Assembly (NCBI RefSeq): GCF_025934275.1
Contig: NZ_JAICYI010000023.1
Coordinates: 1-47,100, forward strand
DNA from: Phenylobacterium sp.
Lineage (GTDB): Bacteria; Pseudomonadota; Alphaproteobacteria; Caulobacterales; Caulobacteraceae
Direction of reading: 5' to 3'
DNA: 47,100 bases
Within the stretch, counting starts at the first letter, position 1. Each line of letters begins with the position of its first letter. This document shows, piece by piece, positions 40,984 to 47,100 of the stretch. The notes beneath the pieces were generated by a model, which ran no database searches, was not told the DNA's origin, and saw only the letters and a list, made by a program, of their open reading frames with translations. Both the position numbers and the translations under genes were made by a program.

Positions 40984-42204
40984 ATGACTCCGGAATTCCA
41001 CCGCATCCGACGCCTCCCGCCCTACGTGTTCGAGGAGGTGAACCGCATCAAGGCGCGTCTGCGCGCCGACGGCGTGGACATCATCGACTTCGGCATGGGC
41101 AATCCCGACATGCCGACGCCGAAGCATATCGTCGACAAGCTGATCGAGACCGCCCGCGATCCGAAGGCCGGCCGCTACTCCGCCTCCAAGGGAATCCTCG
41201 GGCTACGGAAGGCGATGGCCGGCTACTACGCCCGTCGGTTCGGCGTGGCGTTGAACCCGGAGACCGAGGTCGTCGCCACCCTCGGCTCGAAGGAGGGCTT
41301 CGCCAACCTCGCCCAGGCGCTGACCGCGCCGGGCGACGTCATCGTCTGCCCGAACCCTGCCTATCCGATCCACGCCTACGGCTTCATCATGGCCGGCGGG
41401 GTGATCCGCCACGTGCCGGCGCTCTCGCCCGAGGCGTACCTTTCCGGCGTCGCCCGCGCCGTCAAGCATTCGGCGCCGCCGCCCAGCGTGCTGGTGGTGA
41501 GCTATCCCTCGAACCCCACCGCCCAATGGGTCGACCTCGACTTCTACAAGGAGGTCGTCGCGCTCGCGAAGAAGCACGACATGCTGGTGCTCTCCGACGT
41601 CGCCTATTCGGAGATCTACTTCGAGGACAATCCGCCGCCCTCGATCCTGCAGGTGGAGGGCGCGCGCGACATCGCCGTGGAGGTCAACTCGCTCTCCAAG
41701 ACCTACGCCATGGCGGGCTGGCGGGTGGGCATGGTGGTCGGCAACGAGCGGATGTGCGCGGCCCTGGCCCGGGTGAAATCCTACCTCGATTACGGCGCCT
41801 ACACCCCGATCCAGGTGGCCGCCGCTGCGGCGCTCAACGGCCCGCAGGATTGCGTCGCGGAGATCCGCGCCACCTACCGGCGTCGCCGCGACTGCCTGGT
41901 CGACTCGATGCGCCGCGCCGGCTGGGACATTCCCGCCCCGCCGGCCTCGATGTTCGCCTGGGCGCCGCTGCCCGAGCCGTTCCGCGCGGCGGGCTCGATG
42001 CTGTTCTCCAAGCTGCTGGTGGAAGAAGCCGGCGTGGCGGTCGCCCCGGGCTCCGGGTTCGGCGAATACGGCGAAGGCTACGTGCGCATCGGCCTGGTCG
42101 AGAACGAGCAGCGCATCCGTCAGGCGGCGCGCAACGTGAAGCGCTTCCTCGCCAACGCCGACGAGATCCTCGGCCGCGCCCACAACGCCCTGGCCGCGCA
42201 GTGA
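40984..42204 (+). CDS. alaC: Class I/II aminotransferase, AlaC-like
   Basis: PLP-dependent transamination, most similar to glutamate-pyruvate aminotransferase AlaC. 406 residues. The N-terminus FHRIRRLPPYVFEEVNRIKARLRADGVDIIDFGMGNPDMPTPKHIVDKL is the AlaC-type signature. NPTAQWV, DVAYSEIYFEDN and the PLP lysine K239 in SLSKTYAMAGWRVG follow; the end has VRIGLVENEQRIRQA. It overlaps the homoserine dehydrogenase ATG by one base (TGATG). Position before hom suggests a link to amino acid supply; the exact donor and acceptor are inferred from family. Confidence 0.88.
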   Translation: MTPEFHRIRRLPPYVFEEVNRIKARLRADGVDIIDFGMGNPDMPTPKHIVDKLIETARDPKAGRYSASKGILGLRKAMAGYYARRFGVALNPETEVVATLGSKEGFANLAQALTAPGDVIVCPNPAYPIHAYGFIMAGGVIRHVPALSPEAYLSGVARAVKHSAPPPSVLVVSYPSNPTAQWVDLDFYKEVVALAKKHDMLVLSDVAYSEIYFEDNPPPSILQVEGARDIAVEVNSLSKTYAMAGWRVGMVVGNERMCAALARVKSYLDYGAYTPIQVAAAAALNGPQDCVAEIRATYRRRRDCLVDSMRRAGWDIPAPPASMFAWAPLPEPFRAAGSMLFSKLLVEEAGVAVAPGSGFGEYGEGYVRIGLVENEQRIRQAARNVKRFLANADEILGRAHNALAAQ

Positions 42205-43502
42205 TGGCGAAGGCGGCCGCCAAGACCTGGCGCATCGGGATCGCGGGGCTGGGGACCGTGGGCGCGGGGCTGCTCAATCTGCTCTCCGAGCGGCCGCAGT
42301 TCGCGCCGGCCGGCGGGCGCGTGGCGATCGGCGGCGTCTCGGCGCGCTCGCGCTCGCGGCCCAGGCCGTTCGACATCGCCAACCTGCCGTGGTTCGACGA
42401 TCCGGTGGCGCTCGCCACCTCGCCCGCGATCGACCTGTTCGTCGAATTGATCGGCGGCTCTGACGGGCCCGCCAAGGCGGCGGTCGAGGCGGCGCTCCGG
42501 GCCGGCAAGCCCGTGGTCACCGCCAACAAGGCGCTGATCGCCGAGCACGGCGCCGAGCTCGCGGCGCTCGCCGAGGAAGCGGGCGCGCCGCTGCTGTTCG
42601 AGGCCGCGGTGATGGGCGGCACGCCGGCGGTCAAGATGCTGCGCGAGGCCATGGTCGGCGACGAGATCAAGTCGGTCGCCGGCATCCTCAACGGCACCTG
42701 CAACTACATCCTGACCGAGATGGAGGCGACCGGCCGCTCGTTCGCCGAGGTGCTGGGCGAGGCCCAGCGGCTGGGCTACGCCGAGGCCGATCCGACCATG
42801 GACGTGGGCGGTTTCGATGCGGCCCACAAGATCTCCATCCTGGCGGCGCTCGCCTTCGGCTGCGCACCCAATTTCGCCGCCGCCGAAATCGAGGGGATCG
42901 ATCAGGTCGACCTCCTGGACATCCGGCTCGCGCGCGACCTTGGCTATCGCATCAAGCTGGTGGCCTCCGCCGACCGCTCGCCGGACGGCGTGCTGGTCCG
43001 GGTGCATCCGTCGCTGGCCCCGCTGAACCATCCGCTGGCGCAGGCCGGGGGGGCGCTGAACGCGCTGTTCATCGAGGGCGCCCGCATCGGCCGGATCTTC
43101 CTGCAGGGGCCGGGCGCAGGCGCGGGCCCCACCGCCGCCGCCGTCGCCGCCGACATCGCCGACGTGGCGACCGGGGCGGTCCGGCCGGTGTTCCAGGCGC
43201 CGGCACGGACGCTTGCGCCGTTCACGCCGGTGGATCCCTCGAAGAGCGTCGGCCGCGCCTACCTGCGCTTCCTGGTCAAGGACGAGCCCGGCGTGATCGC
43301 CGCGGTCTCGGAAACCTTGGCCGAGGCGGGAGTTAGTATCGAGAGCTTCCTGCAGAAGCCTGTGGAGGATGCGGGCGGTGTGCCCATCGTGCTCACCACC
43401 CATGCGGTGGCCGAGTCGGTGCTGAAGGCGGCCATCGGGCGGATCGCGGGCCTGCCGGCGGTGATCGACCGGCCGCGGCTGTTGCGCATCGCGCGCATCT
43501 GA
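42204..43502 (+). CDS. hom: Homoserine dehydrogenase
   Basis: Reduces aspartate semialdehyde to homoserine for threonine and methionine. 432 residues in three parts: an NAD(P) domain with GIAGLGTVGAGLLNLL, a catalytic domain with VTANKALIAEHG, FEAAVMGGTPAVKML, NGTCNYILTEME and YAEADPTMDVGGFDAAHK, and a C-terminal ACT domain (YLRFLVKDEPGVIAAVSETLAEAGVSIESFLQ) that allows feedback control. ATG 42204 follows directly on the aminotransferase stop. glpX starts 51 bases later. Confidence 0.95.
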   Translation: MAKAAAKTWRIGIAGLGTVGAGLLNLLSERPQFAPAGGRVAIGGVSARSRSRPRPFDIANLPWFDDPVALATSPAIDLFVELIGGSDGPAKAAVEAALRAGKPVVTANKALIAEHGAELAALAEEAGAPLLFEAAVMGGTPAVKMLREAMVGDEIKSVAGILNGTCNYILTEMEATGRSFAEVLGEAQRLGYAEADPTMDVGGFDAAHKISILAALAFGCAPNFAAAEIEGIDQVDLLDIRLARDLGYRIKLVASADRSPDGVLVRVHPSLAPLNHPLAQAGGALNALFIEGARIGRIFLQGPGAGAGPTAAAVAADIADVATGAVRPVFQAPARTLAPFTPVDPSKSVGRAYLRFLVKDEPGVIAAVSETLAEAGVSIESFLQKPVEDAGGVPIVLTTHAVAESVLKAAIGRIAGLPAVIDRPRLLRIARI

Positions 43503-43553
43503 GCCACGGGAAGCCCACACCGCGCCCGGATGGCGCTCGAGGAGACGCGTAGG

Positions 43554-44525
43554 ATGAGTGAAGTTCTCGAACGCAGCCAGGTCCTCGATCGCAGCCTCGT
43601 GCTGGACGCGGTCCGCGTGACCGAGATCGCCGCCATCGCCGCCTGGAAGCTGGCGGGCCGCGGCGACGAGAAGGCCGCCGACCAGGCCGCCGTCGACGCC
43701 ATGCGCACCGCGCTCAACGGCCTGGACATCGACGGCGAGATCGTCATCGGCGAGGGCGAGCGCGACGAGGCGCCGATGCTCTACATCGGCGAGAAGGTCG
43801 GCAAGCGCACCGGCAAGATGAAGATCGACATCGCCCTCGATCCGCTGGAGGGCACCACGCTCACCGCCAAGGCCATGGCCAACGCGCTGGCGGTGATGGC
43901 CTGGGCGCCCAAAGGCACCCTGCTCAACGCACCCGACACCTATATGGACAAGATCGCCTGCGGTCCGGGCTTTCCGAAGGGCGTCATCGACCTTGACCGC
44001 AGCCCCGCCGACAACGTCAAGGCGATCGCCAAGGCCAAGGGCGTCGAGGCTTCGGAGGTCACGGTCTGCGTGCTCGACCGGCCGCGCCACGCCGAGATCA
44101 TCGCCAGCCTGCGCGCCGTGGGCGCCCGCATTCACCTGATCACCGACGGCGATGTCGCCGGCGTGATCAACACCGCCGATCCGACCACCGGCGTCGACAT
44201 GTACGTGGGGCAGGGCGGGGCGCCCGAAGGGGTGCTCGCCTGCGCCGCGCTGAAGTGCGTCGGCGGACAGTTCCAGGGCCGCCTGGTGTTCCGCAACGCC
44301 GACGAGCGGGCCAGGGCCGCCCGGGTCGGCATCAGCGACCTCGACAAGAAGTACGACCTGCACGAGATGGTCCGCGCCGACGCCATCTTCGCGGCCACCG
44401 GCGTGACCAAGGGCGCGCTGCTTGACGGCGTCCGCTTCGAGGCCGGCTTCGTGCACACCCATACCCTGGTGATGAACTCCGCCACCCGCACCGTCCGCGA
44501 AGTGCGCATGAAGCGGGCGGTGTGA
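43554..44525 (+). CDS. glpX: Class II fructose-1,6-bisphosphatase
   Basis: Gluconeogenic removal of the 1-phosphate from fructose 1,6-bisphosphate. 323 residues. Motifs: DAVRVTEIAAIAAWKLAGRGDEKAADQAAVDAMR, IDGEIVIGEGERDEAPMLYIGEKVG, and the metal site DIALDPLEGTTLTAKAMANALAVMA; later GAPEGVLACAALKCVGG. An ATG eight codons upstream is possible; GGAGAC nine bases before 43554 favours the shorter form. The hom-glpX-recJ order is typical of Caulobacterales. Confidence 0.95.
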   Translation: MSEVLERSQVLDRSLVLDAVRVTEIAAIAAWKLAGRGDEKAADQAAVDAMRTALNGLDIDGEIVIGEGERDEAPMLYIGEKVGKRTGKMKIDIALDPLEGTTLTAKAMANALAVMAWAPKGTLLNAPDTYMDKIACGPGFPKGVIDLDRSPADNVKAIAKAKGVEASEVTVCVLDRPRHAEIIASLRAVGARIHLITDGDVAGVINTADPTTGVDMYVGQGGAPEGVLACAALKCVGGQFQGRLVFRNADERARAARVGISDLDKKYDLHEMVRADAIFAATGVTKGALLDGVRFEAGFVHTHTLVMNSATRTVREVRMKRAV

Positions 44526-44623
44526 TGGTCTGCGTCCGCACCTGACGCACCTGCGGCTTAGAGGCTGGGCGCTGGCGACTCGCGCGTCGCGGGCCGATAG
44601 TGCAGCCGGGGTCGGGAGCGGGC

Positions 44624-46426
44624 ATGGCGGACGGCGGCGGACAGCTGGGCTATCTCGGGGTCACCCGCTCGCTGTCCGGGCGGCTGTGGCGCGAGCGGCC
44701 GGCCGACCCCGAGCTCGTCCGGCGCCACCAGCTCGGCCTCGGCCTCTCCGAGCCCCTGGCGCGCGCGATCGCCGCCCGAGGCGTCAGCGAAGCCGCCGGC
44801 GAAAGCTACCTCACTCCGACGCTGCGGGCGCTGTTCCCCGATCCCTCCGCCTTCGCCGACATGGAGCGCGCGGCCGAGATACTGGTCGACGCGCTCGAGC
44901 GGAAACGGCCGATGGTGGTCTTCGCCGACTACGACGTCGACGGGGCCACCTCCGCCGCCCAGCTGGTCCGCTGGTTCCGGGCGTTGGGCGCGGAGCTGCC
45001 GATCTACGTGCCGGACCGCGTCGCGGAGGGCTACGGCCCATCGCCGGCCGCCTTCCGCCGGCTGAAGGCCGAGGGCGCGGAGCTGGTGGTGACCGTGGAC
45101 TGCGGGGCCGCCGCGCACGACGCGCTGGCCTGCGCCGCCGAGATCGGGCTCGACGTGGTGGTGATCGATCATCACCTGATGCGCGGCGGCGAGATCCCGC
45201 GAGTGGCCGCCCTGGTGAATCCGAACCGGCCCGACTGCGTCTCGGGGCAGGGCAACCTGGCGGCGGCGGGCGTCACCTTCGTGCTGATGGCGGCGCTGAA
45301 CCGCGAGGCGCGCCGGCGCGGCCTGTTCGGCGAGCGGGCCGAGCCGGACCTGCGGCAGTGGCTCGACCTCGCCGCCATGGGCGCCATCTGCGACGTCACC
45401 GACCTCACCGGCTTCAACCGCGCGCTCGCGGCCCAGGGGCTGAAGGTGATGTCCGCTTGGCGCAATCCGGGGCTGAAGGCGCTCATGGATGTGGCGAACG
45501 GCAAGGGGCCGGCCTCGGTGTTCCATGCGGGGTTCATCCTCGGGCCGCGGATCAACGCCGGCGGACGGATCGGCCGCTCGGACCTGGGCGCGCGCCTGCT
45601 CTCCACTGACGATCCGGAGGCCGCCACCCGCCTCGCCGCCGAGCTCGATGCGCTCAACGCCTCGCGCAAGGAGGTGGAGGCCGACGTGCTCGCGGCCGCC
45701 GTCCGCATGGTCGAGCAGGAGTCCAACCAGGCCGCAGACGCACCGTGCCTGCTGGTCGCCGCGGACGGCTGGCATCCGGGCGTGATCGGCATCGTCGCCG
45801 GCCGCCTGCGCGAGCGCTACCGCAAGCCGGCGCTCGTCGTGGGCATCGATCGCGCCGCCAACGTCGGCAAGGGCTCGGGCCGCTCGCAGCCGGGCGTCAA
45901 CCTCGGCCGCGCGGTGCAGGCGGCGTTCGAGGAGGGCCTGCTGCTGGCCGGCGGCGGCCACGCCATGGCCGCGGGGCTGTCGGTCCGCCCCGACGCCATC
46001 CCTGAGCTTCGCGCCTTCCTCTGCGAGCGCCTGGCGGATGAGGCCGGTCTCGCCGCCGCCGAGGATGGTCTGGACATCGACGCGTTGGTGACCGCCCGGG
46101 CCTGCGACCGGGCGCTCTGGGCTGACTTCCAGCGCCTGGCGCCGTTCGGGCCGGGCAATCCCGAGCCGCTGTTCGCCTGCGCCAACGCGCGCATCGAGCG
46201 GCCGGCGGCGCTCAGGGGCGGCCATGTCCGCTGCACCCTGGCCGACGGTTCCGGCGGCCGCGTGAAGGCCGTCGCCTGGCGCGTGGAGGAGACCGAAGCC
46301 GGCCGCCGGCTGCTGCAGGAGGGCGGCGCGGTGCACGTGGTGGGACGCCTCAAGCCCGACGACTGGCAGGGCCGCGAGAGCGTCCAGCTCGAGATCGAGG
46401 ACGTCGCCGATCCCCGGCGGCTTTGA
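44624..46426 (+). CDS. recJ: Single-stranded-DNA-specific exonuclease RecJ
   Basis: A 5' to 3' single-strand exonuclease in recombination and repair. 600 residues. The DHH phosphoesterase motifs are complete: VVFADYDVDGATSAAQL (aspartates from D102), TVDCGAAAHDAL, and VVIDHHLM (D182, H183, H184). The DHHA1 part has GWHPGVIGIVAGRLRERYRKPALVV and GSGRSQPGVNL...GGGHAMAAGLSV, and an OB-like RecJ end domain has VKAVAWRVEET and VHVVGRLKPDDW. ATG 44624 has GGGAG just upstream. It follows glpX by 98 bases. Confidence 0.95.
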   Translation: MADGGGQLGYLGVTRSLSGRLWRERPADPELVRRHQLGLGLSEPLARAIAARGVSEAAGESYLTPTLRALFPDPSAFADMERAAEILVDALERKRPMVVFADYDVDGATSAAQLVRWFRALGAELPIYVPDRVAEGYGPSPAAFRRLKAEGAELVVTVDCGAAAHDALACAAEIGLDVVVIDHHLMRGGEIPRVAALVNPNRPDCVSGQGNLAAAGVTFVLMAALNREARRRGLFGERAEPDLRQWLDLAAMGAICDVTDLTGFNRALAAQGLKVMSAWRNPGLKALMDVANGKGPASVFHAGFILGPRINAGGRIGRSDLGARLLSTDDPEAATRLAAELDALNASRKEVEADVLAAAVRMVEQESNQAADAPCLLVAADGWHPGVIGIVAGRLRERYRKPALVVGIDRAANVGKGSGRSQPGVNLGRAVQAAFEEGLLLAGGGHAMAAGLSVRPDAIPELRAFLCERLADEAGLAAAEDGLDIDALVTARACDRALWADFQRLAPFGPGNPEPLFACANARIERPAALRGGHVRCTLADGSGGRVKAVAWRVEETEAGRRLLQEGGAVHVVGRLKPDDWQGRESVQLEIEDVADPRRL

Positions 46427-46443
46427 CAGCCTCGCTGAGCGGA

Positions 46444-46460
46444 TGACAGTCTGACTGTCA
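46444..46460. promoter_or_regulatory. Perfect 17-base palindrome (TetR-like operator)
   Basis: TGACAGTC-T-GACTGTCA: eight-base arms, fully complementary, one central base. It lies 18 bases after the recJ stop and 30 bases before the ATG of a decayed kinase gene. The short, tight symmetry is typical of TetR-family or similar dimer sites; no such regulator gene is in the window. Confidence 0.5.
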
Positions 46461-46490
46461 CGAAACCCTCGATCAGCTCGCGGAGGCGGG

Positions 46491-46717
46491 ATGGGGCGCA
46501 TCGTGGTGATGTCGGGCTATCCGGCCGCGGGGAAGTCGACGCTGGCCAGAGCGCTCGCCGAGCGCCTCGACCTCACCTACGTCTGCAAGGACGGCAACCG
46601 GCCCGTGCGGCGCTCTATGAATCCCCGCTCGGCGTGGGCGTCCTGATCCGCGTGGATACGAGCCGTCCAGCAGACCTCGACGTCCTCGTCCCACAGGTGC
46701 TCGCCGCGCTCGCCTGA
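46491..46717 (+). pseudogene. Decayed P-loop kinase with internal deletion and frameshift
   Basis: The frame from ATG 46491 encodes MGRIVVMSGYPAAGKSTLAR, a Walker A P-loop at the exact N-terminal place for small AAA/adenylylsulfate-type kinases, then stops at 46646 after 51 residues. From 46613 another frame reads LYESPLGVGVLIRVDTSRPAD and continues to TGA 46715-46717. That matches the usual C-terminal strand and helix of the same kind of protein ('vDTs.p.D...l...l'). The two ends meet near 46600-46615, so roughly 100 central residues and the reading phase are lost. GGAGG precedes the ATG. A functional small peptide is unlikely. Confidence 0.7.
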
Positions 46718-46784
46718 CCCGCCCGGCGGCGGCCTTGCGCGGCCCGGGCAAGGCGGTCTATAGAGCCGCCCTTCGCGACGCCGC

Positions 46785-46859
46785 GGTCCCTTCGTCTATC
46801 GGTTAGGACGTCAGGTTTTCAACCTGAAAAGAGGGGTTCGACTCCCCTAGGGACTGCCA
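46785..46859 (+). tRNA. tRNA-Glu (TTC)
   Basis: Acceptor stem GGTCCCT pairs with AGGGACT (one G-T pair), then G and encoded CCA. The anticodon arm CAGGT-TTTCAAC-CTG holds anticodon TTC, and the T arm has GGGGTTCGACTCCCC. 75 bases. It lies between the decayed kinase and the cold-shock gene. Confidence 0.96.
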
Positions 46860-46972
46860 CGCGCCGCGCCGCCATAGGGCCTGCGCCTTACTGCTCTCGC
46901 CAAAATCCCATTGACGACCCTCAAGTTACAAGAACAGTGTTATACTTGGCCAAGTAGTGGGCCGAGGGGCAG

Positions 46973-47100
46973 ATGGCGGCTTTGGAATTGGATGAGGTGG
47001 AGGCGCAAGCGATCGCGCTGCGCATCACCGGGCGTGTTAAGTGGTTCGACGCGGGCAAGGGCTACGGCTTCGTCATCCCGGACGATCCGAACCAGACGGA
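46973..47100 (+). CDS. Cold-shock domain protein, N-terminal part (runs off the window)
   Basis: Forty-two codons are visible. After a 17-residue acidic extension (MAALELDEVEAQAIALR) comes ITGRVKWFDAGKGYGFVIPDD, where KGYGFV is the RNP-1-type RNA-binding motif of cold-shock domains. The extension and the Caulobacterales context suggest the longer two-domain form, but the end is outside the window. GAGGGGC lies just before the ATG. A TATACT stretch at 46941 may belong to its promoter, though no well-spaced -35 was found. Confidence 0.88.
   Translation, partial: MAALELDEVEAQAIALRITGRVKWFDAGKGYGFVIPDDPNQT

Noticed and set aside
46911..46946. Promoter TTGACG/TATACT for the cold-shock gene
   Set aside because: The two elements are 24 bases apart, too far for a standard promoter. 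The TATACT may be real with a poor -35.

Overview
The window reads as a chromosomal segment of a high-GC alphaproteobacterium, most likely a Caulobacteraceae member close to Caulobacter or Phenylobacterium. This rests on very strong G/C bias at third codon positions, the gene order glyA-nrdR-ribD-ribE-ribH-nusB-thiL, the order CBP3-type chaperone/YceD/plsX/fabH/ihfA/merR, a MucR regulator, a C4-pathway heme synthase (ALAS), and alphaproteobacterial families such as DUF2842. It is mostly dense housekeeping DNA with short intergenic gaps. No gap longer than about 200 bases lacks a feature, and I see no phage, insertion sequence, integrase or CRISPR array.

Layout. 1-1.3 kb: the tail of an acetyltransferase and a secreted SPOR protein. 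1.1-7.8 kb: heme and valine metabolism, with hemB on the minus strand, then isobutyryl-CoA dehydrogenase, 3-hydroxyisobutyryl-CoA hydrolase, an exported methyltransferase-like protein, 3-hydroxyisobutyrate dehydrogenase and hemA. A perfect-spacing FNR/FixK box lies upstream of hemA. 7.75-8.4 kb: mucR and a coupled small gene. 8.6-13.6 kb: one-carbon, deoxynucleotide and riboflavin genes, nusB and thiL. The RibD here has only its reductase half, and ribBA is absent. 13.65-15.3 kb: a type III polyketide synthase with an ICMT-type methyltransferase. 15.2-19.6 kb: a two-lobed retropepsin-like protease, a small secreted protein, an H+-pumping pyrophosphatase with a clear terminator, and bamE. 19.66-23.7 kb: cytochrome bc1 chaperone, yceD, plsX, fabH, ihfA and a MerR regulator.

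23.77-27.1 kb is the most unusual part. A membrane-anchored TIR-domain protein is followed after 20 bases by a SLOG-like nucleotide-binding protein carrying four transmembrane segments, and then by a small lipoprotein. The combination of TIR with SLOG plus membrane effector resembles the logic of nucleotide-signalling immune systems such as Thoeris, but it sits among housekeeping genes.

27.1-31.7 kb: L,D-transpeptidase, tRNA-Pro, DUF2842 protein, heme A synthase, cytochrome P460, and ribosomal proteins L13 and S9. 31.75-38.4 kb: argC, a PAS hybrid histidine kinase, msrB, a PadR/HAAS/DUF2807 operon on the minus strand, and a nucleotidyltransferase. 38.4-46.4 kb: PHA synthase phaC, a lipoprotein, an alaC-like aminotransferase, homoserine dehydrogenase, glpX and recJ. 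The window closes with a decayed P-loop kinase behind a perfect 17-bp palindrome, tRNA-Glu and the start of a cold-shock protein gene.
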